A DNA stretch of 64,000 nucleotides from Monodelphis domestica (GCF_027887165.1 NC_077232.1:7006891-7070890); one strand, 5' to 3'; shown: positions 21,501-32,935, counted from the first letter of the stretch. The notes: a model not told the origin generated them from the sequence alone. Numbers and translations are program-made.

Positions 21501-24500
21501 GCATTTGGTGAGCCCACCTCCCTCTCCAGGGCGGCGCGGGGAGCCCTCCCCTGCTTAGCCATGTGCAGAAGATGGGCCGGAAATCCCGTCTGGGGAGCGC
21601 CGGCAGAGGCTCCCGCTTGGGGTGTCCCGAGCAGGCGGAGTCAGGAAGCGGGAGATCCCAGCAGCGTGCTTTCTCCAAGGGGGGCCCCGATTCCCCAGCT
21701 GTTGGGCAAAGGAGGGGGGCGGGGAGGGGCCCTCCCGGGGCTGGTCCTGCCCGTCTCCTCTAGACTTCCCGTGCAGCCAGGGGACCCCTCTGGGCGTCTC
21801 TTCCTGGCCTCTGCTTCCCTGGGGCCAGCTCCATCGTGCTGTGGTTGGGCCCTCACGGCTCCCTTCTCCGGCCTTCCCTCACCTCTAAAACGAGAGGCGG
21901 GCCTGGAGCTCCCTTCCGGCTCGGGGCCAGGCTCAGCGCTATGAGGCTGGCGCTCTGAACTGTGTCAGGGAAGGCCCAGGGCCCAGCGGAGTCCTCGGCC
22001 TTCACCAAGGCCGGCTCGGCGTGTCCCCGCAGGAGTTTGCCCGATACTACCTGGACAAGAAGGCGCCCCACCCGCAGGCGTCCGAGCTGGAGACCCGGGC
22101 CGAGCTGCTCCAGGCGGGTGAGCCGGCTTTGGGCCAGTGTGCCAGGGCGGGGCAGCCCGGTGCGCGGAGAAGGGAGGCACGTGGGGGAGGAGAGGGAAGA
22201 CTCCAGTGACGGGAAATTGGCGCCTCTGACCGAAATAGGAACGTTTGGCAAAGGAGGGTTTGCGGAGGGCGAGCACAAGTGCGGGTCAGCATGGGCTGAG
22301 CCTGGGACATCCTGTTTGAAATGTCCATCAGCCTCCCGGAGATCTGGGACCGCCTCTCGGCCCCCGATCTGTGCTCTTCGGGCCCCCTTTCCCTGAGCCA
22401 CCCCCGATCTGTGCTCTTTGGGGCCCCCTTTTCCTGGGCCGCCCCTGATCTGTGCTCTTCGGGGCTCCCTTTTCCTGGGCTGCCCCCGATCTGTGCTCTT
22501 TGGGGACCCCTTTTCCTGGGCCTCCCGGAGATCTGGGACCCCCTCTTGGCCCCCGATCTGTGCTCTTCAGGGCCCCCTTTCCCTGAGCCACCCCCGATCT
22601 GTGCTCTTTGGGGCCCCCTTTTCCTGGGCCGCCCCTGATCTGTGCTCTTCGGGGCTCCCTTTTCCTGGGCTGCCCCCGATCTGTGCTCTTTGGGGACCCC
22701 TTTTCCTGGGCCTCCCGGAGATCTGGGACCCCCTCTTGGCCCCCGATCTGTGCTCTTCAGGGCCCCCTTTCCCTGAGCCACCCCCGATCTGTGCTCTTTG
22801 GGGCCCCCTTTTCCTGGGCTGCCCCTGATCTGTGCTCTTCGGGGCCCCCTTTCCCTGAGCCACCCCCAATCTGTGCTCTTCGGGGCCCCCTTTTCCTGGG
22901 CCCCCTGGTCTAACCAAGCCCACGGCGGGAACAGTAGTTTGTTGACTGCCAGGCTGGCTGAGGCTTCAGCCTGGCTCGCCTTGTCTTCCCCAGATGAGAA
23001 GAATGGCTTTCCTGGGAGTCCCCAAAAGGCAATGCTCGCCCTGGAGATGGAGCCGGAGAAAGCGCCTCAGCCCGGGAAGCCTTCCATCTTGGTTGTCCTC
23101 AGAAAGGTTTGCCCCACAGCCCAAGCGGAAGGAAGGAGACCAGCTCCCAGGAGCCTCCGGGGCTCGGGCGCCCTCCTGCCCGGCCTTCCTCACTGAGTGG
23201 GCGGCTGGGAGTGGGGATGGTGGTGGGGGTTGCCCCTGCCCCACCAGACGCAGAGCCTCCTGCTTTGCAGATCTGGCTGATGGCTCTGTGCATCGTCCTG
23301 GTCTTCACGGTCACCCTGTCTGTCTTCCCGGCCATTACCGCCATGGTGACGAGCTCCAGAGGCCCCGGAAAGTGGAGTGAGTGGCAGAAGGGCTGGCGGG
23401 GACCACGGCGAGCAACTGAGGCCAGGGAGAGGACTGTGGGGGAGGAGGACAGCCGGCGGGGGTCAGGGCAGAGCCGTCAGGACAGTCGAGGGAGGAAGGG
23501 CAGAAGTCTCCAAGGTTAGGACCACAGGGCCAGAGAAGCCGGGCGCCTAGTGGATAGGGGGGTGCACTGGGGTCTGGAAGGCCTCCAGGCCCAAACACTT
23601 CCCGACTGAGTGACCCTGTGCAAGTCATTCCCCTGCCCAGGCCTCCGTTTCCTCATCTGTAAAATAACGGGATTGGACTGGAAAGCCCTTTCCGTCCTTG
23701 GACCGAGGATCCTTTGAGCCACGACACTTACCCGAGGTCAGGGTGGGGGAGGCCGCAGCTCTCCCCTGAGCCTCTGGACCCTCTCCCTTCGCCAGGCCAG
23801 TTCTTTAACCCCATCTGCTGTTTCCTGCTCTTCAACACCATGGACTGGTTGGGGAGAAGTATGACTTCCTACTTCCTGTGGGTGAGTGCCGCAGGCCTGG
23901 GGGAGGGCGACAGCCACAAAGCTGGTGGTCAGCCGTGGCCGTGGCTGGGAACGGTGGGGAGCTGGGCTGGCTCCCGGCCCTCCCCGGCCTTCTGTAAAGT
24001 GAGGGCCGGGCCTGGAGGGTCAGCGCTGGGCCTTCAGGGGCGCCTTCTTCCTGTGGGATGCTGGAGGTGACGGAGAGGGCGCTGTGCTGCTCTTGGCCCC
24101 CAGCCCGATCGGGACGGCCGCCTGCTGCCGCTGCTGGCCTGCCTCCGTTTCCTGTTTGTTCCCCTCTTCATGCTGTGTCACGTGCCCGAGCGGGCCCACC
24201 TGCCCGTGCTCTTCCCGCAGGACGCCTGCTTCATCACCTTCATGCTGCTGTTTGCCCTCTCCAATGGCTACCTGGTGTCTCTCACCATGTGCTTAGCTCC
24301 CAGGTGAGCGGGGGGGAAGGAGAGGAGGGGAGCCCCCAAAAGCTCCTCCCTGGGCACGGTTGGAGAGACCCCTGGCCTGAGAAGGGCCTTGAGTGCGAGC
24401 CCCGCCATTAAGGAGCCAACTGGATGACTTTGGGCAAGTGTCTTAGCCGCCCTGGACTTTGTTTCCTCGTCTGTAAAAGGGAAGGGCTTGGACTAGGCGG

Positions 24501-25038
24501 TCCTTCAGGCCCCTTCCTGTAGCCCTGGAGAGCATCCCTGTGGGGAGGAGCGTCACGTGGGAGGTGGAGATCCAGGGAGGGAGACGCCAGAAAGGGCTCA
24601 GACGTGGACTTGACCCCAGGAGACAGGAGAAGCCCCTCGTGATTACGCTCCCCCCTTGGGGGAGTGAAAGAAGGAAGGAGTCTGGGCTGAGGGAGCAGCT
24701 TCGGGACGTTTCCTCAGAGGCCGGAACCGTCGCAGACCTTTCTGGAAGGGACCCTAGACTAAGGCTTGGGCCATCAGATCAGCACCGGGGCTTCTGGGCC
24801 CTCCCCCTCCCACTGGATGGAAGGGTACCTACCTGGGAGCCCGGCGACCGGGAAGCCAGGGGTGCCCACGGGTGGGGAATGCCGTGCAGGCCCTGTTCTA
24901 ATCGCTGCTTTCTCCCTCCTTCCTAGGCGGGTCCTGCCCCATGAGAGTGAGGTGGCTGGAGCTCTCATGACCTTCTTCCTGGCCCTCGGCCTCTCCTGTG
25001 GGGCCTCCCTCTCTTTCCTCTTCAAATCCCTATTGTGA
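18244..25038 (+). CDS. SLC29A2: Equilibrative nucleoside transporter 2 (12 coding exons)
   Basis: Plasma-membrane facilitative carrier for purine and pyrimidine nucleosides and nucleobases (SLC29/ENT family). Coding exons read at 18244-18272, 18506-18587, 18914-19074, 19239-19378, 21061-21195, 21410-21507, 22033-22117, 22994-23106, 23271-23376, 23796-23881, 24104-24303 and 24927-25038. All introns are GT-AG, phases match throughout, and the product is 448 aa (human ENT2 is 456 as I recall). The start, MARGDAP, matches the human N-terminus. Visible features: the family motif LPWNFFITA in TM1 (about residues 28-36), two NIT glycosylation sequons in the first extracellular loop (Asn47, Asn56), a hydrophilic cytoplasmic loop between TM6 and TM7 coded by exons 7-8 and somewhat shorter than human, and a hydrophobic C-terminus ending SLSFLFKSLL. 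Eleven TM segments are expected from the family. Introns 4 and 7 carry minisatellites and introns 9 and 11 old SINEs; the reading frame is intact. Confidence 0.96.
18365..18436. promoter_or_regulatory. Inverted pair of ZNF143/Staf-like sites
   Basis: 'actacaacccccatgg' at 18365 and, in the opposite orientation, 'ctgggagttgtagttc' (reading ACTACAACTCCCAG on -) at about 18421. The second is an excellent match to the ZNF143 SBS motif, the first a weaker one. They sit in SLC29A2 intron 1, inside the CpG-rich region. Confidence 0.45.
19563..20747. repeat. 51-bp minisatellite in SLC29A2 intron 4
   Basis: About 23 tandem copies of a 51-bp unit (core 'gagcttagaacctcccag' plus 'gagggaacggag' and 'cagaacaccagggc'). 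Copies differ at only one or two sites (gagcgcag/gagagcag; gccgag/gctgag), so the array is homogeneous. The preceding 60 bp holds looser versions of the motif. Because 51 is divisible by three, the - strand stays open for 399 codons; this is not a gene. Confidence 0.97.
22321..22912. repeat. Higher-order minisatellite in SLC29A2 intron 7
   Basis: Base units of about 41-50 bp carry 'gatctgtgctctt' and 'ggcccccttt'; four of them make a 190-bp higher-order unit (for example 'gatctgtgctctttgggg' at 22406 and again at 22596). Roughly three higher-order copies. Confidence 0.93.
23528..23705 (+). mobile_element. MIR/CORE-SINE in SLC29A2 intron 9
   Basis: 'gagtgaccctgtgcaagtca' and 'ccgtttcctcatctgtaaaa' identify an old SINE. 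Confidence 0.7.
24385..24530 (+). mobile_element. MIR/CORE-SINE in SLC29A2 intron 11
   Basis: 'gatgactttgggcaagtgtc' and 'gtttcctcgtctgtaaaagg' are present. Confidence 0.65.
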
Positions 25039-27238
25039 GGCGCTCCGTTTCCTCCCTGCTTCTACGGGGCCGGAGCCTTCCCGGGACTGGGGCTTGGGGG
25101 AGGAAGGAGCGGAGAGCCTGGAGCAGGTCCTAGACGGGTGACGGAGGAGCAAGAAGCCGGGGTGACAGAGGCAAAGAGATCTCCACGACTGCGCTGCTCA
25201 CCTGGAGGATTCCTAGCCAGGAGCTGCTCCCAGCAGCCGCTTCCCTCTCCACGTGGCAGACTTTTAACCGATTGTGGTAAAGGGGGTAAAAGGCCCCCAG
25301 CTTTTCCTGGTCCCGAGACAGTCCTCCAGGAGCTCTTAAAGGGGGCTATTTGGCCACCTGGCTGGGGTGGTATAAGTGCTGACCTGCCTGGACGCAGGGG
25401 GATGGACCTGATGACCCTTGGTGGCTTTAGGTTTCTGTAGTTTGCAGAACCCCTTTGGGAACCTACTCTGGGAATTTCTTTGGAGATCTTTATTTTGGGA
25501 TCAGCCTGTAACGTGAACCTGTGGGGGAAACAATGCCCCGTTTTGCCCTGATTCCCTAACTTGCCTGCAAAAGTATTACTGGTGGGGTCTTTGCCAAAGG
25601 TGGACTGAGCTTCTGCTGTTGTAAGTAGCCGAGTTAATGACTGGGGTGGCCGCCGCTCCTGACTTGGAGCTCAGAGAGTGAGTCCCCGTTTCAGGGCTCC
25701 AGGGCTCGTCCTGGGAAGCCCTCTTTGCTCCATTACTCTGGCCATTGGATAGAGAAGGTCTGGGATAGAAAAAGCAGGGGGAGGTCAGAGGAACTCAGCC
25801 AATCAGTAAGCATTAAGGGCCTCCTATGTGCCAGGCTCCGTGTTGGGTCCAGACCTGTCCTCAAGGAGTTTCCTTCTATAATGAAAGATAAGCACAAACT
25901 GGGGACAAAGTGTTAGAGACTGGTAGGGATGGGGCCTTGCCAGTGACTCAGGGGAAAAGCAGCCACGATTCTGCCCAGAAGCCCTATCTCCCGTCCGTAC
26001 TAGGAGCTAGCACCCTGGGTCCCTTGTTCCTGCTGTTGCCAAGATGCTTCCTCCCCGATCCTGGGTCAGGACCAGTCTGGAGCCCAGAGTTCCTGCCTCC
26101 TGCTTGGTGCTGTCACACCTCCCAGAACCCGTTTCCTTTTTTCTGTAGGTGGCATCTTACCTCTGCCAGGCTGTGCCCCAGGTACTCAGCCTCTAAGCAG
26201 GATGCCATTACATTTCCTCTTCTGTTCTGTTCTCTTACATTTACACAGAGGATTGGTGCCTTCTATCTTCAAGGTACTTCCGCCACCACCTCAGAACCCT
26301 CTCTCACGACACACAGCGTCACAATGAACACTTCCTGGGTGAGGCAGGCATTGTCCCCATTTGAATGGGCATCTGAGAAAAATGGGGAGTCCCCGTCCTT
26401 CCAGAGCAGAATTCCATTCACTTAGCAAACATTTATCAAGCGCCTAGTATATGCATGAGGGAGACACAAAGTGAAAACAGGCCCTGTATTTGGGGGTTTT
26501 ATAGTCTGGTTGGGGGAATTAAGACGCAAGCACAGATAATCAATATGCATTTATTAAGTGCCTACTATGTGCTAGGCACTGTGCCAAGGGCTGACAATTA
26601 TTATGAAAAATTAAAATGAGAGTCTCTTCCTGTCTGCTGGAGGAGACAGCATGTTCACAGATAGAGAATATTTGCAGGACAAAGATAGCGCTGGGGAGGG
26701 GCTTTAACTGTTTTATTAAGTGTATCAGGGAGGGACAAAGTGTTAGCTGACCTGGGGGGCTAGGGATCTGGAAGGCATCCCAGACAGGCAAACCAGGAGA
26801 GAAGGACTCGAGGCATGGGATAACAGGGCAGCAGGAATGATAGCACCGGGGCATGAGAACTTATGACTGGCACATAGTAGGTGCTTCAAATGAGTTTATT
26901 GATTGATTCTACCCGAGGGATGAGGAGCAGACCAGTGTGTGGAGACCAAATCAACTAGCATTTATGTATTAAGCACCTACTATGTGCCACACCATGGGCC
27001 AGACAAATGGGAAAAGAAGTCCCTGCTCTCAAGGAGCTTACAGTGAATGAGAAGAAAGATACACCAACAGCTAGGTGCAGACAACAGGATCCATTGGAGA
27101 TCAGCAAGAGAGGGAAGGCTCTGGGCCTCAGTTTACCCACATAATGAAAAAAAGGTAGCTAAGTTCAGTGGTTTCCATGGCGCCACGTGACTGAGGCATC
27201 TGTGCCCCAGGCTAAGCCTCCCCCCTTTCTCCCCCCAG
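25039..27238 (+). other. SLC29A2: SLC29A2 3' region
   Basis: After the SLC29A2 stop no AATAAA is seen on the + strand until 27292, so this could be a long 3' UTR or an intron to a separate last exon. It holds L2/L3-type tails at about 26,418-26,600 and 26,870-27,030 ('gcctactatgtgctaggcac' style) and no recognised gene. Confidence 0.45.
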
Positions 27239-27320
27239 GGAGCCCCAGGCCAGCCACCCCAGCACTTGTGGATGGGAATGATGGTGTTGGAAATAAATGA
27301 TTGACTTTTTACATCGTGTC
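27239..27320 (+). other. SLC29A2: Candidate terminal exon with polyadenylation signal
   Basis: A long pyrimidine tract and cag at 27236-27238 look like a strong acceptor. Only 53 bp later comes AATAAA at 27292-27297, followed by GT-rich 'cgtgtctggctgttt'. Spliced from exon 11 of SLC29A2 the frame would continue for about 14 codons and stop just before the signal. Either an alternative last exon or simply the end of a long 3' UTR. Confidence 0.4.
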
Positions 27321-30300
27321 TGGCTGTTTCTGCTTCTTCCGGAAATGGCTGCTCACCCCCTGGTGCAGCCTTTCGCCCTGGGCTTGAGCCTGCTTCGGTC
27401 CGGGCAGGGCCCTGTGCTGGCCCTCAACACGAGCTAAACTGATGCTTGGTGGGCCAAGCCCTGGGAGGAGGCCCTGCCCTTGCCAAAGGGCAGCCGGGCA
27501 GCCCAATGGAGAGAGTGCGGAGCCTGGACTCGGGGAAACCGGGTTCCAATCTGGCCTCAGGCAGTGGCTAGCTGTGTGACCCTGGACAAGTCACTTTACC
27601 TTCTTTGCCTCCATTAAATGAGCTGGAGAAGAAAGTGGCAACCCCCTCCCGGACGGCTGCCAAGAAAACCCCAAACGGTCCCAAAGAGCCAGGCACGCCA
27701 GGAATGGCTGGGGGCAGCCGGTCTCGTGGGGCGAACACTCATTGAGCTGAGTGCCCAGGAGCTGGCATGACCGTGCCAGGGCAGACCCGGCCCCCCTGCC
27801 TCGGAGATGGGAAGCCTCCATGATTGAGGTCAGTGAAAGGCCCAGAGGGAGCCAGACGGTGGCCGACCTGGGCTCGGGAGAGCTTGGGCCGGCCCCGTGA
27901 GACACAGGAGTGAGTGAAGCATGTCGTCATCTCGAAGCCCGGGGACCCACCCAAGAGGCAGCGGCTCCTGCCCTCGGGGAGCTTTCCCTGGAAAGGGGGG
28001 AGCCCCGGGGAGGCTGGGATGGACGGTCCCCCAGTGCTCAGTGGCTGGCCTCTTCTTTAGTGGCCTTTCCACAGAGGCTGAACCATAGTCGCTGGGCTGG
28101 AAGCAACCTCACTCCCAGGGCTCTTGGACTGTTTCCGTCAGGGTCCGAGAGGGGCCAGGGCGGCGCTGGGGGGCTCTGACTGGCACTTGCCGCCCCCCAG
28201 CTCTCCCTCAGGAGGTCTAGCTACTTCCCACACTAGCTGTGTGGCCTTGAGCAAGTCCCTTGAACTCTGAGCTGAAGTTCCTCACCTAGGGGAGGGGATG
28301 GCCTCTCTGGACCGCTTCCTGCTGTGGATTTGGACCCTAATCACGAGATCCTGCTCAGATCTTTCTTTGTTAAGGTGGCTGGGCAGGGAGGGGGGGGTTG
28401 GGGGGGCGGAAATGACAGAGGTAAGGACTCAAATAGGCAGGCAGCCATCCAATGTGTTGGACTTTTTTTTTTTTAAGAAAACCCTTTTGCACCCCAAAGT
28501 CCACCTTCCACCACTTCTGAGCCACAGAAGTCCGGCTGCTCGGTGTCGGGCTGTTGTCCCCACGAGCCACTTCGTGAGGCTTTGTGTGACCCCGAGGAGG
28601 GTGGGCCATGCTTCCTGAGCCCCCAAGGCGGAGCCCCTCCCCCTGTGGTGACCGCCGAGGGGCACTGCACACGCCCTGTCTGGCCCGTCTCTCTGCAGAG
28701 CCCCCAGACCTCCGGTGGTACGTTCTTGTGGCGACCACGAAGCGTGTTTACACACACTCATACATGCGGCTCTGGTTCGCATCCTTTGACTCCCGGCCGT
28801 CTGCCTTTCGGTGAAAGCAGGAGACGGGCTGGACCAAAGGCTGTAGGGATGGAGGAAGTGGGATGGAACCGGGTCCTGGAGCAAAGCAGGCCAGAACCGC
28901 AGAGTCCGGGGTGGAGACGGGAAAGGAGGTCCCGAGGCCGCTCAGCCCCGTGGGCCGGGCTTGCCCTTCTCTCCCTCCTCTAGCCAGGCCAATAAGAGGA
29001 ATCTGGGGACACCGAGAAGAGCAGAGCAGCCACAGCCAAGAGAACGACATGGAAAGACAATGTCAAGGAAGGAGTCCCGGGGGCCGCTGGGTGGTCCAGC
29101 GGATAGAACCGGGTCCGAGTCTTTGCTTCCAGGTGGGAAAGGGAGCAGGAGGAAGCCGCCTGGGTGTGGAATGGGGAGAGCTCTGATTTCTGCCGGCTTT
29201 CGACTGGGTGACCACCCCAAGCCACTGAGGCAGCCGCTGAGCCTGGAGCCAGAAAGACCCAAGTTCAAATCCAGCTTCAGAGACAGCCTTGATGTATGGC
29301 CCTGGGCAAGTCACTTAAGCCCTGTCTGCCTGTTTCTTCATCTGCAGAATGGGGCTAGTAATAGCAATAGGGCCACCCTCCCAGGGTTGCTGTGAGGATC
29401 CAAAGAGATATTAATTGCAAAGGGCTTAGCCCAGGGCCCTCGGTCAGCCTCTTCAGAAATGTTAGCCGTTAATTCCATGAGCCTGCTGGGCCTTGGGTTC
29501 GAGCCCAGATCAAATTGGACTGGAATGATGGAGGTGGAGGAGTGCTTGGCTCTCAGTCAGGAAGACCCAAGTTGAACTCCTGCCTCATCAGGAGGCCCTG
29601 AACAAGTCACTTGACCAGTGCTCGGGGGTGCCTGTTGCCTTGGCTTGACTCAGTTTCCCTCCATGTAAAATGAGGATAGTAACAGCTTCACAGGATTGGA
29701 GTCCCACTGAGGTCTGTTAAGGACTTTGGCTCCCTCCCAGCACTGAGTGGGCTTGGCCTTGCCCCTGGCCTGCCTTGGGGATCCGGGAGTTCCCCAGTTC
29801 CCCTTCTCTTCCTCAGTTCCTAGGCCAGAATGAGGGGCTGCCCTGAGCTCTGCTTTGGCTTTAGGGGAGACAGACTGCCTTCCTGGAGCCCAGACTGCTC
29901 CGACTTTGGGGGGGGGGGGTCACACAATAAGGACTAGGAGCGGGAGTTGAACCCAGGTCCTGGGGCACCAGCTTCTGCTCTTTCCACCCAACAGGTACAG
30001 GGCTGCCTTGAGGCTCAATCTATGGACCTGCATTTATTAGGCTCCTACTGTGTGCCAGACCTCTAGGCGAGGAAGCCCCAAACAGAGGCCTCCCGACTCT
30101 TTTTTGTTCCCAGGGAGGGGAGTCTGGCGGGAGGGAAGGTCTGTGGAGAAGGATGCGCTCCAGCTGGGTCTGGAGGGCGGTGGTCCTCCGGGGGACTTGG
30201 GACTCGGAGCTCCTGCCCTCCCCAGGACCCATCCGCGTTTACTACACTCAAACCCAAAGCAAGTCGCCGCGCGGCCCCGCGAGCCTCGGGGTACAGGCGC

Positions 30301-30440
30301 GGGCAGGAGAGGCAGGCAAGGGTGCGCGGAGACTCATCAGAGGCAGCCTCGGGAGCGGGGCCTCACTTCTCCAGGCTCAAGACAGATGACGACCCAAAAG
30401 GGTGGCGGGATCGGGCTCCGCGGGGCGGCGGAAGGAGACT
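27320..30440. other. Intergenic stretch, SLC29A2 to tRNA-Ser
   Basis: No exon recognised. Holds SINEs at about 27,488-27,715 (MAR1-like, +), 28,215-28,330 (fragment), 29,225-29,455 (+), 29,535-29,735 (+) and 29,917-30,013 (-). The rest is GC-rich and unassigned. Confidence 0.6.
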
Positions 30441-30449
30441 GCCGGCAGG

Positions 30450-30553
30450 GGGGCTGCCGGGGAGGTCTCGCTCTTTCCCTTAAAACCCCCGCCGGGGGAG
30501 GGGGGCTGCCGGGGAGGTCTCGCTCTTTCCCTTAAAACCCCCGCCGGGGCAGG
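30450..30553. repeat. 52-bp direct duplication beside the tRNA gene
   Basis: 'gggctgccggggaggtctcg' through 'cccttaaaacccccgccggg' occurs twice, offset by 52 bp, with almost no differences. It ends about 50 bp past the tRNA 3' end. Confidence 0.93.
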
Positions 30554-30603
30554 GGACACCCGGAGGAAAATTACAGCTGCTCCGGGGCGGGCGGAAAAGG
30601 GAA

Positions 30604-30685
30604 CGACGAGGATGGGATTCGAACCCACGCGTGCAGAGCACAATGGATTAGCAGTCCATCGCCTTAACCACTCGGCCACCTCGTC
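30604..30685 (-). tRNA. tRNA-Ser (anticodon GCT)
   Basis: Reading the - strand gives a complete 82-nt class II tRNA: acceptor GACGAGG pairing with the 3' strand, A box GTGGCCGAGTGG, anticodon loop CTGCTAA (GCT, reading AGC/AGU serine codons), a long variable arm, and B box GGTTCGAATCC. The discriminator is G at 30604. A run of four T on the - strand (AAAA at 30595-30598 on +) sits six bases after the 3' end and fits a Pol III terminator. I see no mismatch from the human tRNA-Ser-GCT sequence I remember. I also recall a tRNA-Ser-GCT next to human B4GAT1, so this is probably the syntenic copy. Confidence 0.97.
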
Positions 30686-30689
30686 CCGC

Positions 30690-31468
30690 CGCGGGCTCGC
30701 TCCTCTCCGCAGCCCCTTGTCCCTGCGCCCGCCGGCAGCCCGCGCTGGGCGAGCCTCCTCCCTGGCCCCAAGCCCTCAGCGACTAGGAAGCGATGCGGGA
30801 ACTTCGGCCCGGCCCGGGAGGCGTGTGGCAGGGCCAGGTGAAAGCGGGAGGGGGGAGGAGGAGGAGGAAGAGCTCCTCGCCTTCTTCCTGCCCTTCTCGG
30901 TCCCCAACCCAGTCCAACCTGCAAGTGAGCGCGGCCTCCCGCGGCCCCCTTCCCAGGAGAATGGTGGCAGCGGGGACCGCCGGGGGCCACGCTGTCACCC
31001 TGGGGTGAGGGAGGGCGTGTAAAGGCAGACCGGCACCGGCACCGGCCCGTCCCCCCGCAGGTCCTGGGGTACAGACTGGGTGCGCCCCCCCTTCCGCCCG
31101 CTACTTTCTGATTTTTTAACCAGGGGTGGGGAGAGGGGGATCGGGGCGCCCCCCGCCCCCGGTACCCGTGTTGGCCCCGGGGCGCGCGCGCGCACGCATG
31201 TACGTGTCCGCAGACCAGCACACGGGCTCTTTTTTCACGGGAGCACCGTGGCGCGGAGGCGCCGCGGCTGCAGTGAGTCCTCCAGCTGGGCAGAGGGCGA
31301 GCTCGCGCTCCCTGCCGGCTGCGCAGTGCCGGGGCAGCGACAGCTGCAGGAGCAGCTGCTGGAGGGGCAGGGACAGCGGCATCACCGTCCGCTCGGCTCG
31401 GCTCGGCCCCCCGCCGGGCCTCCCTCCCTCCGTTCCTCCGTCCTCCCTCGGTCCCGGGCTGCGCCGCC
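30690..31468 (+). promoter_or_regulatory. B4GAT1: CpG-rich promoter and 5' UTR region of B4GAT1
   Basis: Very GC- and CpG-rich with no clear TATA box, sitting between the divergent tRNA gene and the B4GAT1 ATG. It includes an alternating purine-pyrimidine run (gcgcgcgcgcacgcatgtacgtg at about 31,183-31,206). The transcription start is not determined. Confidence 0.55.
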
Positions 31469-32935
31469 ATGCCGATGCCGGGCGCGGGGGTGGCGGCGTT
31501 GGCGGCGGGCGGCGGCGGCGGGCACTCGGCGGCCCGCTGCTCGGCCTACAAGCTGGCGCTGGCGGCGCTGCTGGCTGTGGCACTGCTGCAGTTCGTCTAC
31601 CTGTCGCTGCTGGCCGGACTGCACGGGCGCGAGCAGCGGCGCCGCTACGGGCAGCTGTTCCCCGGCGGGGCGGCCCTAGGTGCCAGCCTGCAGCGCCGCG
31701 CGGCCGAGAGCGCCAAGGAGCAGCTGCGCGCCGTGCTGGCCGCGGGGGGCGCCCTGGATGCCAGCGGCGACTACCGCGTGTACCGGCACGTGCTGGGGGA
31801 CCCTTCGCGCCGGCCACGCGACGCCGTGCTCCTGGCCACCCACGCCAGCCTCAGCAATCTGGGCCACGTGGGCACTCTGCTGGAGCGCTGGGCCGGCCCG
31901 CTGGCCGTGGCAGTGTTCGCAGCGCGGCCCGAAGAGGCGCAGCTGGCCACGGTGCTGACGTACGCGCTGGGCGCCCTCTGCACCGAAGCCGTCCGGGACC
32001 GCCTCACCATGCACCTCGTGTGCCCCGCGCGCACCGAGGCTGCCGTGCCGGACCCCCGCGAGCCGGGCGAGTTCGCGCGCATCAGCAGCTGCACGGACGT
32101 GTTCACGAGCATGGGCGCCCGCAGCCGCTCGGGCCGCAACTACGCGCTGGCCACCAACGTCTCCTACCCCAACAACCTGCTTCGAAACGTGGCCCGGGAG
32201 GGCGCTGGCCACGCCCTCGTCGTGGACGTGGACATGGTGCCCAGCGAGGGGCTCTGGCCCGGCCTGCGGGACCTGCTGGCCCAGGGCGAGGGCAAGGCCG
32301 GCCGGGCGCTAGTTGTGCCTGCCTTCGAGATCCGTCAGGGGGTTCGGGTCCCCCGCACCAAGATCGAGCTGATGCGGTTCCTTAAGATGGGCCACGTGCG
32401 CCCCTTCTATGCCGAACTGTGCCCCCGATGCCAGGCGCCCACCAACTACACTCGATGGCTCACCCTGCCCCCAGGGGGCCCCCTGCGCCCTGCCTACCGG
32501 GTGACCTGGCAGGACCCCTGGGAGCCCTTCTATGTGGCCGGAGGCGCAGTGCCCTCCTTCGATGAGAGGTTTCGCCAGTATGGTTTCAACCGCATCAGCC
32601 AGGTGCCCTTCCCTGGGCCCCCTCTGTCAGGGGAGATGTTGGGAAGCCGGGCTTCTGGGGAGGGGAGGGGCCAGAAGGGGGACTAGTAAGAGCTGGGGGG
32701 GGCAGGACCCGGGTAACCCTTTCCCCTCCCCCTTCTCTGGCAGGCCTGTGAGCTCCACGTGGCCGGTTTCGAGTTTGAGGTGCTGAATGATGCTTTCCTG
32801 GTCCACAAGGGCTTCAAGATGCCGGGGGATTTCCACCCCCAGAAGGAGGCAGAGAATCAACGCAACAAAGTCCTCTTCCGCCAGTTCAAACAGGACTTGA
32901 AGATGAAGTACCCGGATTCTCCCAGGCGGTGCTGA
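31469..32935 (+). CDS. B4GAT1: Beta-1,4-glucuronyltransferase 1 (2 exons)
   Basis: Golgi type II glycosyltransferase that adds the glucuronic acid primer on which LARGE builds matriglycan on alpha-dystroglycan (formerly B3GNT1, linked to poly-N-acetyllactosamine synthesis). Exons are 31469-32602 and 32744-32935 with a GT-AG phase-0 intron of 141 bp; the junction reads [13 protein letters not shown] as in human. Product 441 aa versus 415 in human as I recall; the extra length is an Ala/Gly-rich cytoplasmic N-terminus, so initiation at Met3 is also possible. The signal anchor spans about residues 27-51 ([19 protein letters not shown]). The metal-binding DXD motif is D253-V-D255 inside [13 protein letters not shown]. 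Glycosylation sequons include NVS at Asn230 and NYT in APTNYTRW. The C-terminus KYPDSPRRC is near-identical to human. A divergent tRNA-Ser gene lies about 780 bp upstream. The 3' end is probably set by AATAAA at 33637. Confidence 0.96.

Noticed and set aside
22047-22923. - strand frames rich in Gly/Lys/Arg in SLC29A2 intron 7
   Set aside because: Translations of the higher-order minisatellite.
30664-32212. Long - strand frames over B4GAT1 and its promoter
   Set aside because: GC-rich shadow frames; no family resemblance, and the + strand carries the real gene.
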